Notes under the pieces: model-generated
Databases searched by the model: none
What the model saw: the letters and a program-made list of their open reading frames with translations, nothing else
What the model was told of the DNA's origin: nothing
Origin: Burkholderia diffusa
GTDB taxonomy: Bacteria > Pseudomonadota > Gammaproteobacteria > Burkholderiales > Burkholderiaceae
Assembly (NCBI RefSeq): GCF_902499115.1
Contig: NZ_CABVPN010000002.1
Coordinates: forward strand, 1-64,000
DNA length: 64,000 nucleotides
Direction of reading: 5' to 3'
Translations under genes and position numbers: made by a program
Part shown: piece by piece, positions 52,955-61,693 of the stretch
Layout: each line of letters begins with the position of its first letter
Position numbering within the stretch: position 1 is the first letter of the stretch

Positions 52955-54022
52955 TTGACCGGCCTCATCGCGCGCCTGCCTCGCGCCCGGACCACCCTGA
53001 TCATCGCCCTCTCATTGCTGACACTCGCGTTCGCGACGAACGCGTCCGCGCAGCCGCATCGCACCGCTTCGCCGCATGCGCATGCGAAAGTCGTCAAGAA
53101 GAAACCCGCGACCCGCAAGCACAAGGCCGTCAAGCATCGCCGCCCGCGCGTGAAGCATCATGCGGTCAAGCGTCACGCGGCGCCCGCACCGCACCGACGC
53201 GCGAAACGCACGAACGCGGTCCACCCACGCCCCGCCGCGAAGCCGCGCCTGCTCGCGAGCTGCGGCTACAGCCCGCGCGCGGTACGCTCGCTGCACTCGC
53301 GCGCGGCCTACGTACTCGACGTCGACTCCGGCACGCCGCTGCTGGCCCGCAACGCACGCACGGTGCGGCCGATCGCGTCGATCTCGAAGCTGATGACCGC
53401 CGTCGTCGCGCGCGACGCGGACCGGCCGCTGAACGGCGTACTGCGCGTCACCTCGCGCGATCGCGACACGATCAAGTTCACCGGTTCACGGCTGCCGATC
53501 GGCGCCGAACTGTCGCGCCGCCAGATGTTCCATATCGCGCTGATGTCGTCGGAAAATCGCGCGGCGGCCGCGCTGAGCCGCGACTATCCGGGTGGCCGCG
53601 CCGCGTTCGTGAAGGCGATGAACCGCGAGGCGCGCCGGCTCGGGATGCGCCATACGCATTTCCGCGAACCGACCGGCCTGTCGCCGCACAACGTGTCGAC
53701 CGCCGAGGATCTCGCGCGGCTCGTCGACGCAGCCGCGCAGGATCCGCTTATCCGCTATTTCTCGACGGACACGTCGACCACCGTGCAGGCCGGCGATGGC
53801 GATCTGCTGTACGTGAACTCCGATCCGCTCGTCCGCTACGGCCGACTGCCGATCCGGATGCAGAAAACCGGCTTCATCAACGAATCGGGGCACGGCGTCG
53901 TCATGCGCATGCACGTGAAGGGCCGCCGCGAAACTGTCGTGCTGCTTGGCGCGCCGACGCGCGCCGGCGTGTCGAGCGATGCACTGAAGATCCATCGCTG
54001 GCTGGCCTGCTCGATCCAGTAA
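52955..54022 (+). CDS. pbpG: D-alanyl-D-alanine endopeptidase, PBP7-like (peptidase S11)
   Basis: A 355-aa periplasmic low-molecular-weight PBP. The TTG start is supported by AAGGAG 8 nt upstream and leads into a signal helix (TLIIALSLLTLAFATNASA). A long Lys/His/Arg-rich linker (about residues 40-100) follows. The S11 domain has Ser142-x-x-Lys145 (ASISKLM), SSENRAAAAL as SxN and QKTGFINESG as KTG. Such enzymes cut peptide crosslinks in peptidoglycan. The very basic linker is longer than in E. coli PbpG and may bind the wall or nucleic acids electrostatically. Confidence 0.92.
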   Translation: MTGLIARLPRARTTLIIALSLLTLAFATNASAQPHRTASPHAHAKVVKKKPATRKHKAVKHRRPRVKHHAVKRHAAPAPHRRAKRTNAVHPRPAAKPRLLASCGYSPRAVRSLHSRAAYVLDVDSGTPLLARNARTVRPIASISKLMTAVVARDADRPLNGVLRVTSRDRDTIKFTGSRLPIGAELSRRQMFHIALMSSENRAAAALSRDYPGGRAAFVKAMNREARRLGMRHTHFREPTGLSPHNVSTAEDLARLVDAAAQDPLIRYFSTDTSTTVQAGDGDLLYVNSDPLVRYGRLPIRMQKTGFINESGHGVVMRMHVKGRRETVVLLGAPTRAGVSSDALKIHRWLACSIQ

Positions 54023-54068
54023 ACACGACGCGCGCGGCCGGCGCGCTCATCCACGAAGGAGCGATGGC

Positions 54069-54305
54069 ATGCAGGACGAATACCGTTTCAACGCGTTCGG
54101 ACGCCTGCTCGCCGTCGTGCGTTCGAACGGCCGCTGGGCCGTGTTCGATCTCGGCGCCGAAGGCAAGCGACGGCCGGCCAACCTGCAGATTCCGTCCGCG
54201 CTCGCCGCGGACGAACTTGCGCAATATCTCGGCGACCTGCTGCACGAGGATGCGTCGCCGAAGTACAACGACGTCGTGCCGATTCCGTCGCCGCGCCGCG
54301 CGTAA
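54069..54305 (+). CDS. Conserved small protein, function unknown
   Basis: A 78-aa protein, MQDEYRFNAFGRLLAVVR followed by GRWAVFDLGAEGKRRPANLQIP, with a helical end (DELAQYLGDLLHEDAS). The look is of a small cytoplasmic alpha/beta protein, seen as a conserved hypothetical in Burkholderiales (perhaps DUF7661, from memory). AAGGAG lies 8-9 nt upstream of this ATG. It is 46 bp after the PBP7-like gene and could share its transcript. Confidence 0.7.
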   Translation: MQDEYRFNAFGRLLAVVRSNGRWAVFDLGAEGKRRPANLQIPSALAADELAQYLGDLLHEDASPKYNDVVPIPSPRRA

Positions 54306-54389
54306 CGCGCCGCCGGCCGCCGCCGACGTCCCGCCCACCGGGGGTTGCCGCGCCACCACCCGCCACTCCGGCCGCATCGATGTCAAATT

Positions 54390-54419
54390 CGACAGTTTGA
54401 CTTGCAAGTTAAACTGTCG
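54390..54419. promoter_or_regulatory. MarR operator: 30-bp near-perfect palindrome
   Basis: The outer arms CGACAGTTT (54390-54398) and AAACTGTCG (54411-54419) enclose ACTTGCAAGT (54400-54409). Only the pair 54399/54410 breaks the symmetry. It ends 6 bp before the marR ATG and covers a TTGACT -35-like box (54397-54402). A second inverted repeat, GTCAAA (54382-54387) with TTTGAC (54396-54401), overlaps its left edge. Confidence 0.75.
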
Positions 54420-54425
54420 TGTTCT

Positions 54426-54881
54426 ATGATCCGCCGCATGACACCGCCACGCACACCCGGCGTTTCCGCCGATACCGTCGCCGCCGAACTGACCCTCGCG
54501 GTCGGCCAGTTGATCCGCCGGCTGCGTTCCGAGATCGAATCCGAAGGGCTCGGCATGTCGCAGACGAGCGCGCTCGCGCGGCTCGAACGACAGGGCCCGA
54601 TGACCACCGCCGATCTCGCCCGCGCCGAGGCGATGAAGCCGCAGTCGATGAAGGCAATTCTCGCAAGCCTCGAAGAAGACGGGCTCGTCGAACGCGAGCC
54701 TCATCCGACCGACGGCCGCCAGATCCTGTTCCTGCTGACCGCAGCCGGCCTCGCGGCACGTCGCAAGCGCGACACCGCGAAGCACAAGTGGCTCGGTGCC
54801 GCGATCGAGAAGCTCGGCCCGGAAGACATCAGCACACTCGCCGCCGCGATTCCGCTGATCCGGCGCATCGGCGAGCAATGA
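54426..54881 (+). CDS. MarR-family transcriptional regulator
   Basis: A 151-aa winged-helix regulator. The region MSQTSALARLERQGPMTTADLARAEAMKPQSMKAILASLEEDGLVER forms the DNA-binding core, followed by the wing HPTDGRQILFLLTAAG. Two starts are possible, ATG 54426 and ATG 54438. The 30-bp palindrome touching the start suggests tight autorepression. The isochorismatase-fold hydrolase and DHA2 exporter follow after 68 bp, the usual MarR-plus-efflux arrangement. Confidence 0.91.
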   Translation: MIRRMTPPRTPGVSADTVAAELTLAVGQLIRRLRSEIESEGLGMSQTSALARLERQGPMTTADLARAEAMKPQSMKAILASLEEDGLVEREPHPTDGRQILFLLTAAGLAARRKRDTAKHKWLGAAIEKLGPEDISTLAAAIPLIRRIGEQ

Positions 54882-54949
54882 CCCCGCCTGCGTGATGCGC
54901 GGCATCCGCGCGCACGCTTTTCTTCGCCCAATTCACGGAGCATCAAGCC

Positions 54950-55513
54950 ATGAGCACAACCCGTCTCGACACGCAAACGGCGCTCGTCGTCATCGACCTG
55001 CAGAAGGGCATCGTTGCGCTGCCCACCGCCCACCCGGTCGCACCGGTGATCGAGCGTGCGCGCGAACTGCTCGACGCCTTCCGTAGCCGCGGCCTGCCCG
55101 TCGTGCTCGTCAACGTCGCCGGCAGCGCGCCGGGCCGCACGCAGCAGCAGGTGCGAGTGGATGCCCTTCCCGCCGACTGGACCGATCTTCTGCCCGAACT
55201 GAACCGCCAGCCGAGCGACCATATCGTGACGAAGAAGACCTGGGGCGCGTTTACCGGCACCGGTCTCGACGCGCACCTGAAAGCGGCCGGCGTCACACAG
55301 ATCGTGCTGGCCGGCATCGCGACGAGCATCGGCGTCGAATCGACGGCCCGCCAGGCACACGAGCTCGGCTACAACGTGACGCTCGCGATCGACGCGATGA
55401 CCGACCTCAACGCCGACGCGCACACGAACAGCGTCGAACGGCTGTTCCCGCGTCTAGGCGAGACGGGCCCGACGCAAGAAATCCTCGCGCTGCTCGACCG
55501 GCGCGGCGCGTGA
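54950..55513 (+). CDS. Isochorismatase-fold hydrolase lacking the catalytic Cys
   Basis: A 187-aa cysteine-hydrolase/isochorismatase superfamily protein. The Asp (VVIDLQKG, Asp16) and Lys (VTKKTWGAF, Lys95 or Lys96) of the usual triad are present. At the nucleophile position the motif reads AGIATSIGVESTARQA, with Gly128 in place of Cys. Cys is also absent in true isochorismatases (EntB, PhzD), which use Asp and Lys without it, so the enzyme may hydrolyse a vinyl ether or similar bond rather than an amide. Its stop overlaps the start of the DHA2 exporter gene (GTGA). Confidence 0.88.
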   Translation: MSTTRLDTQTALVVIDLQKGIVALPTAHPVAPVIERARELLDAFRSRGLPVVLVNVAGSAPGRTQQQVRVDALPADWTDLLPELNRQPSDHIVTKKTWGAFTGTGLDAHLKAAGVTQIVLAGIATSIGVESTARQAHELGYNVTLAIDAMTDLNADAHTNSVERLFPRLGETGPTQEILALLDRRGA

Positions 55514-56964
55514 GCGACAAACGCGCTCAGCGGGTGCCGGGCCACGCGGCCGGCCGGCTCGATCCATCGATCTGGAAAGTCAGCGCGGTCGCAACGCTCG
55601 GCTCGCTGCTGTCGCAACTCGACGCGACGATCGTCAACGTATCGCTGGCAAGCCTCGCGACCGACCTGCACGCGAGCCTGTCGACGATCCAGTGGGTGAC
55701 GAGCGCCTACCTGCTCGCCCTCACGCTGGTGTTGCCGCTGAACGGCTGGCTGGTCGACCGCATCGGCGCGAAGGCGCTGTACCTGTGGTGTTTCGCCGCG
55801 TTCACGCTGACGTCCGCGCTGTGCGGGCTCGCGTGGTCCGCGCCGTCGCTGATCGCATTCCGCGTGCTCCAGGGCGTCAGCGGCGGGCTGCTCGCGCCGA
55901 TGGCGCAGATGATGATCGCGCGCGTGGCCGGCCAGCAGATGGCGCGCGTGATCGGTTATGCGGCGGTGCCCGTGCTGATCGCGCCGATCCTCGGGCCCGT
56001 CGTCGCCGGTGCAATCCTGCAGCACGCATCATGGCGCTGGCTGTTTCTCGTGAATCTGCCGGTCGGTGCACTGGCGCTTGCGCTGGCCGTGTGGTTCCTG
56101 CCCGGCGACCGCGAGCAAACGCAGCGGCGCGAACTCGACTGGGTCGGCCTCGCGCTGCTGTCGCCGGCGCTCGTGCTGTTCCTGTATGGCGCCGAGCGCA
56201 TCGACGCGGTGCCCGGCATCGCCGCGATCGCGGGTTCGGTGCTGCTGCTCGCCGCGTTCCTGCGCGTCGCGCGGCGCAAGGGTGAGCATGCGCTGATCGA
56301 CCTCGCGCTGTTTCGCTCGCGCGTATTCGGCGCGGCCGCTGCCACGCAGTTCCTGTCCAACGGCGCGATCTACGCGGGCCAGATGCTGATTCCGGTGTTC
56401 CTGATCGAAGCGTGCGGCCGCTCCCCCGGCGAAATGGGCTGGCTGCTGGCGCCGCTCGGGCTCGGCATGCTCGTCACCTATCCGTCGATGGGCGCGCTGA
56501 CCGGCCGGTTCGGCGTGCGCCGGCTGGCCGCCGCCGGCGCGCTGCTCGCGCTCGCCGCGACGCTGCCGTTCGTATATCTCGCGCTGGCCGGCTACGATCC
56601 CTACGTGCTGGTGCCTGCGCTGTTTCTGCGCGGGATGGGCCAGAGCGCGATCGGCGCACCGTCGATTTCCGCCGCGTATGCGTCGGTCGAACGGCGCAAC
56701 CTGCCGATGGCGACGACGTCGCTCAATATCGTCCAGCGCCTCGGCGGCCCGACGTTCACGACGATCTGCACGCTGCTTCTCGCATGGCGGCTGCAGGCCG
56801 AATCCGTGTCGACGGGCGGCACGCACGGGGCCGCCTACGCGTGGGCGTTCGGCCTGCTTTGCGCACTGCATGCGGCGAGCTTCGTGACGACGCTGCGGCT
56901 GCCGCGATGGTCGAGCGCCGCGGGCGGACGGCCGGCGGGGGCCGCGCGGGCCGGTTCGCGCTGA
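55510..56964 (+). CDS. MFS multidrug exporter, DHA2 family (EmrB/QacA-like)
   Basis: A 484-aa, 14-helix exporter. Landmarks are LLSQLDATIVNVSLASLATDL in helix 1, WVTSAYLLALTLVLPLNGWLVDRIGAKALYLWCFAAFTLTSALCGLA, FRVLQGVSGGLLAPMAQMMI and VPVLIAPILGPVVAGAILQ (motif C). It starts at GTG within the 4-nt overlap with the hydrolase stop, so the two are translationally coupled. With the MarR gene this forms a regulator/enzyme/efflux unit, probably against an aromatic or antibiotic compound. Confidence 0.92.
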   Translation: MSDKRAQRVPGHAAGRLDPSIWKVSAVATLGSLLSQLDATIVNVSLASLATDLHASLSTIQWVTSAYLLALTLVLPLNGWLVDRIGAKALYLWCFAAFTLTSALCGLAWSAPSLIAFRVLQGVSGGLLAPMAQMMIARVAGQQMARVIGYAAVPVLIAPILGPVVAGAILQHASWRWLFLVNLPVGALALALAVWFLPGDREQTQRRELDWVGLALLSPALVLFLYGAERIDAVPGIAAIAGSVLLLAAFLRVARRKGEHALIDLALFRSRVFGAAAATQFLSNGAIYAGQMLIPVFLIEACGRSPGEMGWLLAPLGLGMLVTYPSMGALTGRFGVRRLAAAGALLALAATLPFVYLALAGYDPYVLVPALFLRGMGQSAIGAPSISAAYASVERRNLPMATTSLNIVQRLGGPTFTTICTLLLAWRLQAESVSTGGTHGAAYAWAFGLLCALHAASFVTTLRLPRWSSAAGGRPAGAARAGSR

Positions 56965-56993
56965 TTGCCGGAGCCGCGCCGCGCGTGGCGCCG

Positions 56994-57593
56994 CTACTGC
57001 AACCACATCGGCACGATCGACGCCGCGAGCAGGATGCCCAACCCGGCATTCACGCAACGCCACTGCCGCTCCGTGCGCAGCACGCGCGCGAACAGCAGCC
57101 CGGCACAACACCAGAGCGACAGCGACGCCATCGCCGCCACGCCGAATGCCAGCCCGATCAATATCCCGAGCCTCACGGGGCCGGACGCCAGCGCGGCGAA
57201 CGACGCGGCCGCGCCGAGCGTCATCGCCCAGCCCTTCGGGTTGTGCCACAGCATCCAGACGCCGCTGACGAACCCTTGCGGCCGATGCACGGCCGCGTCG
57301 ACGCCGGGCTTGCCGCCGCGCGCGATCCGCGTGGCCAGCCACAGCAGGTACAGCGAGCCGAGCACCTTCATCCCGAGTTGCAGCGCAGGCAGCGCCAGCA
57401 ACACGCTGCCGAGCCCGGCCGCGGCGGCGGCGGCCATCGATGCCAGGCCGGCCGCGATGCCCGCCATCATCGGCAACGAACGCCGATAGCCGAAATGCGC
57501 GCCCGATGCTGTCGCCAGCGTTGTCGCGCCACCCGGCGTCACCGTGGACACGATCACGAACAGCATCAGCGGCAAGTAGTCTTGAAGCGACAC
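56994..57593 (-). CDS. LysE/RhtB-family amino-acid exporter
   Basis: A 199-aa, six-helix exporter of the LysE superfamily. The N-terminus has FVIVSTVTPGGATTLATASGAHFGYRRSLPMMAGIAAGL, the conserved family opening, and later GSLYLLWLATRIAR. The GTG start is supported by GGGAG 5 nt upstream. It is divergent from the LysR gene at 57689, the typical LysE/LysG-like pairing in which LysR senses the amino acid to be exported. Confidence 0.9.
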   Translation of the reverse strand: MSLQDYLPLMLFVIVSTVTPGGATTLATASGAHFGYRRSLPMMAGIAAGLASMAAAAAAGLGSVLLALPALQLGMKVLGSLYLLWLATRIARGGKPGVDAAVHRPQGFVSGVWMLWHNPKGWAMTLGAAASFAALASGPVRLGILIGLAFGVAAMASLSLWCCAGLLFARVLRTERQWRCVNAGLGILLAASIVPMWLQ

Positions 57594-57688
57594 GCGGGCT
57601 CCCGGTCATGGTCGTCGAAGCCCCGTTTTACCCGCGATCCACGCATTACGAAAGCGAAGGCTTTTTATGCCTTCCATTAGCATTCATA

Positions 57689-58564
57689 ATGCGACCTATG
57701 GTACGCAACCTCGACATCGCCCTGCTTCGCGCCTTCGTCACGGTCGCCGATCACGGCAGCATGACGGCGGCGAGCCGCGCGCTGCATCTGACGCAAGGCG
57801 CGGTCAGCCAGCAGGTCGCGCGGCTCGAAATGCTGTCCGGCCCGCTGTTCGTGCGCGAGCATCGCAACCTGCTGCTCACCGCGGACGGCGAGCGTCTGCT
57901 CGCGCAGGCGCGCCGGCTGCTCGCCGCGCACGACGCGCTGCTGACCGACATGACGGCCGGCGCGATGGAAGGCGCCGTGCGCATCGGCGCGCCGCAGGAT
58001 CTCGTCGGCAGCTGTCTCGCGCCGATCCTGAAAGGCTATGCGCACGCGCATCCGCAAGTCGCGCTGTCGCTCGTGTGCGCGGCGTCGCCCGAACTGCGCA
58101 AGGCGCTCAGGCAGGGCGAGATCGATGTCGCGTTGATCGAGGCGCCGGTCGGCCCGTCGCGCGGCGAATGCGTCGCCGTCGACCGTCTGGTCTGGGTCGG
58201 CGCAAAAGGTGGCAGCGCCCATCTGCAGACACCGCTGCCCGTGTCGATGGTCGACCGGACCTGCGCGTTCCGCCCGACCGTGCTCGACGCACTGCGTGCC
58301 TGCGACCGCGCATGGCGCACGGTGTTCGAAAACGGCAGCATCGACGCAACGGCCGCGACCGTGCGCTCCGATCTGGCGGTGACCGTCTGGCTCGCGTCCA
58401 CCGTACCGGTCGATCTCGACATCCTGCCCGCCGACAGCGGCTTGCCCGCGCTACCGAATTTCGCGATCAACCTCCATCTGCCGCGCGGCGAGCCCACGCC
58501 GGCTGCGGCGGAACTGGGCCGCCACCTGCGCAACGGCTTCGCACGCATGCGCGCGGCCGCCTAG
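57689..58564 (+). CDS. LysR-family regulator, ArgP/LysG-like partner of LysE
   Basis: A 291-aa LysR protein. The helix-turn-helix is DIALLRAFVTVADHGSMTAASRALHLTQGAVSQQVARLE, followed by LLTADGERLLAQARRLL and an effector domain from about residue 94 (VRIGAPQDLVGSCLAPIL). ATG 57689 or ATG 57698 could be the start. The divergent LysE gene lies 95 bp away, and regulation of it is the simplest inference. Confidence 0.9.
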   Translation: MRPMVRNLDIALLRAFVTVADHGSMTAASRALHLTQGAVSQQVARLEMLSGPLFVREHRNLLLTADGERLLAQARRLLAAHDALLTDMTAGAMEGAVRIGAPQDLVGSCLAPILKGYAHAHPQVALSLVCAASPELRKALRQGEIDVALIEAPVGPSRGECVAVDRLVWVGAKGGSAHLQTPLPVSMVDRTCAFRPTVLDALRACDRAWRTVFENGSIDATAATVRSDLAVTVWLASTVPVDLDILPADSGLPALPNFAINLHLPRGEPTPAAAELGRHLRNGFARMRAAA

Positions 58565-58819
58565 CCTTCTACCCCGCTTGCCGCTACGCGACACGTGCCC
58601 CGAGCGGGCATTGCATGGCAAGCGCGCAGTGTGTTGCCCGGCATGAAAACAAGGCAGTGCGACGTAACGGTGAAAATGTTCCGGAGCCCTACGTCATGCA
58701 TTCGCGGCATCCGGGCGGAACCCGATGGCACAATCACGGTCCCTTTCATGTGCCCTTCAGCGGGCGCGCGCCGCATCGCGGCGCAGATTCAACGCACGAG
58801 AAGGACCCTGTCTGCCCTT

Positions 58820-60061
58820 ATGACCCTGAACGAATCCTGGTTTGCGCCGCTCGTCGGCATCCTCATCCTGCTCGCCGCCGCCGGCGCGATCACGGCCACC
58901 GCTCATTTCCTGCTGTTCCGCGTGGTCGCGCGTCTTGCGCGGATGTCGGCCACCCGCATCGACGACGCGCTGTTCGAGTTCGGCGCATTCAAGTGGCTGA
59001 ACCGCATCGTGCCGTTCGTCGTGATCAAGCTCGGGCTCGGCGCAGTGCCCGGCATCCCCGCCGTGGCCGCTCAAACCGCCGACAAGGTGCTGTTCGCGCT
59101 GATCGTGTTCCTGGTGTCGATGACGATCAGCGCGACGCTGTCCGCGCTCGAGCACACGCATCGCACGAGCCGGCGCGACCAGCCGCGCCTGTCGCTGAAA
59201 GGCGCGATGCAGCTCGTCAAGCTCGTGATGTTCATCACGGCCGCGCTCGTCGTGATCGGCGACGCGACCGGCAAGCAGATCGGTCTGCTGCTGTCGGGCA
59301 TCGGCGCGATGTCGGCGGTGCTGATGCTGATCTTCAAGGACACGCTGCTCGGCCTCGTCGCCGGCGTGCAGCTGTCGTCGAACGACATGCTGCGGATCGG
59401 CGACTGGATCACGATGCCGTCGGCCGGCGCGGACGGCACCGTGATCGACATCACGTTGAACACGGTCAAGGTTGCGAACTTCGATCACACGATCATCACG
59501 GTGCCGACCTGGAAGCTGATCACCGAAAGCTACCAGAACTGGCGCGGGATGACCGAGGCCGGCGGGCGCCGCATCAAGCGCGCGCTGTTCGTCGACGCGA
59601 CGAGCGTGCGCTTTCTCGGCAACGACGAGATCGAACGGCTCGAACGCCTGACGCTCCTGAAGGACTACCTGGAAGACAAAGTCGACGCGATCGCGCAATG
59701 GAACGGCACGCTCGGTGCCGCCGGCGAATGCCAGGCGAACCGCCGTCAGCTCACGAATCTCGGCACGTTCCGCGCGTACGTCGCGAACTACCTGAAGGGC
59801 CATCCGCGGATCCGCCGCGACATGACGTGCATGGCGCGCCAGTTGCCGCTGACGGCCGAGGGCATTCCGCTCGAACTGTACTGCTTCACCGACACGACGA
59901 CCTGGGTCGACTACGAGGCGATCCAGTCCGACCTGTTCGATCACCTGATCGCGGTGCTGCCGGAATTCGGGCTGCGCGTGTACCAGCATCCGTCGGGCTT
60001 CGACATGCGCCGGATGGCCGGCGCGGCGCAAGCCGACATGCCGGCGCTGCACGCGCGATAG
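58820..60061 (+). CDS. Mechanosensitive channel, MscS superfamily (YbdG-like)
   Basis: A 413-aa inner-membrane channel, nearly the length of E. coli YbdG (415 aa). Helices occupy about residues 10-170. The pore-lining helix and MscS beta-domain are marked by GLLLSGIGAMSAVLMLIFKDTLLGLVAGVQLSSNDMLRIGDWI and TVIDITLNTVKVANFDHTIITVPTWKL. A long cytoplasmic domain with QNWRGMTEAGGRRIKRALFVDATSVRFL is typical for YbdG. It opens under membrane tension during osmotic downshock. No close Shine-Dalgarno precedes the ATG; AAGGA is 15 nt away. It stands alone. Confidence 0.9.
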   Translation: MTLNESWFAPLVGILILLAAAGAITATAHFLLFRVVARLARMSATRIDDALFEFGAFKWLNRIVPFVVIKLGLGAVPGIPAVAAQTADKVLFALIVFLVSMTISATLSALEHTHRTSRRDQPRLSLKGAMQLVKLVMFITAALVVIGDATGKQIGLLLSGIGAMSAVLMLIFKDTLLGLVAGVQLSSNDMLRIGDWITMPSAGADGTVIDITLNTVKVANFDHTIITVPTWKLITESYQNWRGMTEAGGRRIKRALFVDATSVRFLGNDEIERLERLTLLKDYLEDKVDAIAQWNGTLGAAGECQANRRQLTNLGTFRAYVANYLKGHPRIRRDMTCMARQLPLTAEGIPLELYCFTDTTTWVDYEAIQSDLFDHLIAVLPEFGLRVYQHPSGFDMRRMAGAAQADMPALHAR

Positions 60062-60119
60062 TGCTTGCCGCGACGGCCTGCAACGGGTCGCCGCCGGCAT
60101 CTCGCGCGCGTGGCGCCGC

Positions 60120-61541
60120 TCACCGCCCCGCGCACTCGGACGCGAGCCGCCCCACCACCTTCAGCGCATCCTCGATCTGCCGCGACCACGGATAACTGTA
60201 GTTGAGCCGGATGAAGTGCCGGTAATCGGCGGTCGCCGAGAACATGTGGCCGGGCCCGATCGTGATCCCCTGCGCGAGCGCGAGCGCATACAGCTTCATC
60301 GCGTCGACCTGCGGCGGCAGCTCGACCCACAGCACATAGCCGCCCTGCGGCTGCGACAATCGCGTGCCTTCCGGGAAGAAGCGCCGCACCATCGCGCTCA
60401 TCAGGCTCGCCTGCTGCGCATACTGCTTGCGCATCCGCCGCAGATGAAAATCGTAGCCGTCGTGCTTCAGGTATTCGGCGATCGCGAGCTGCTCGATCGC
60501 GGGCGTCGCGAGCGTGTTCAGGAATTTCAGCTTCTCGACCTGGTCGCGGTAGCGGCCGGGCATCGCCCAGCCGATCCGGTAGCGCGGCGACAGGCTCTTC
60601 GTGAACGACGCGCAATGCAGCACGAGCCCGTCGCGGTCGTACGACTTCAGCGCGCTCGGCGTCGTGTCGCCGTAATGCAGCTCGTGATAGACATCGCTCT
60701 CGATCGCGGGCACGTCATGCTTCGCGAGCAGCTCGACGAGCGCGCGCTTGCGCGCATCGGGCATCTGGAAGCCGAGCGGATTGTGGAAATTCGGCATCAC
60801 CATGCACGCGGCGATGCGCTCGCGCGCGAGGATCCGTTCGAGCGCGTCCAGATCGATGCCGTCGCCCGGATGGGTCGCCACCTCGAGCGCACGCATGCCC
60901 ATCCGCTCGATCGCGTGCAGCATCGCGTAGAACGTCGGGGACTCCACCGCGATCGTGTCGCCAGGCTTTGCGACGGCCTGCAGGCACAGGTTGATCGCCT
61001 CCGTCGCACCGATCGTCATCACGATCTCGCCCGGCTCGACCGGGATCCCGCGCTCCGCGTAGCGCCGCGCGATCTGGCGGATCAGCTCCTGGTTGCCTGG
61101 CGGCAGGTCGTCGATCACGCCCCAGCGCGTGCGGCGCCGGCCGATCGCCTGTGCGTAGCGCGCAAGACGCTGCACCGGGAACTGCGACGCATCGGGATAT
61201 GGCGAACCGAGCGGCACCGCGTCGTCGCGCGCGATCGAGCGCAGCGTCGACAGCACGAGCCGGCTCACGTCCACCGCCGACGGCTCGGCGGCCGGCGCCG
61301 ACACGTGCAGCTCGGCCTCCGCCGGCGCCGTGGCCCGCGCCCGCACGAAATAGCCCGACTGCGGCCGGCTCTCGATCAGCCCGCGGCTCTCGAGCACGAG
61401 ATACGCGCGCAGCACGGTCGTGACGCTGAGCTGCTGCTGCCGGCTCGCCTGGCGTACCGACGGAATCCGCTCGCCGGGCCGGTACACGCCGCGCTCGATC
61501 TGCGCCTGCAGATCGTCGGCCAGTTGTTCGTAACGCTTCAC
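60120..61541 (-). CDS. MocR-type GntR regulator with aminotransferase domain
   Basis: A 473-aa MocR/PdxR-family protein. The N-terminal GntR winged helix (about residues 1-70) reads QIERGVYRPGERIPSVRQASRQQQLSVTTVLRAYLVLESRGLIESRPQSGYF. It is fused to a fold-type I aminotransferase domain (about 110-465) with ATEAINLCLQAV, MPNFHNPLGFQMP and the PLP lysine in SFTKSLSPRYRIGW. It probably senses an amino acid or PLP derivative. The GTG start at 61541 has GGGAGG 5 nt upstream. It is divergent from the molybdopterin oxidoreductase. Confidence 0.92.
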   Translation of the reverse strand: MKRYEQLADDLQAQIERGVYRPGERIPSVRQASRQQQLSVTTVLRAYLVLESRGLIESRPQSGYFVRARATAPAEAELHVSAPAAEPSAVDVSRLVLSTLRSIARDDAVPLGSPYPDASQFPVQRLARYAQAIGRRRTRWGVIDDLPPGNQELIRQIARRYAERGIPVEPGEIVMTIGATEAINLCLQAVAKPGDTIAVESPTFYAMLHAIERMGMRALEVATHPGDGIDLDALERILARERIAACMVMPNFHNPLGFQMPDARKRALVELLAKHDVPAIESDVYHELHYGDTTPSALKSYDRDGLVLHCASFTKSLSPRYRIGWAMPGRYRDQVEKLKFLNTLATPAIEQLAIAEYLKHDGYDFHLRRMRKQYAQQASLMSAMVRRFFPEGTRLSQPQGGYVLWVELPPQVDAMKLYALALAQGITIGPGHMFSATADYRHFIRLNYSYPWSRQIEDALKVVGRLASECAGR

Positions 61542-61571
61542 GCGCCTCCCTTTCAACGTCCCTTCAACAAC

Positions 61572-61609
61572 ACAGTTGCGGTCCGCACTGCCTGATTGGC
61601 CGCAACTGT
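61572..61609. promoter_or_regulatory. Candidate MocR operator between MocR and the oxidoreductase
   Basis: ACAGTTGCGG (61572-61581) and CCGCAACTGT (61600-61609) form a perfect 10-bp inverted repeat with an 18-bp spacer, centred about 50 bp from the MocR start and 103 bp from the oxidoreductase start. Long-spaced paired half-sites suit dimeric MocR proteins. Confidence 0.6.
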
Positions 61610-61693
61610 ACTCTTTTTCGAAGACGAAAGGTGTACACACAGCGGCCGGAACACTGCGCGTACTCTCCGTGCATCGACCCCGACACACGCATC

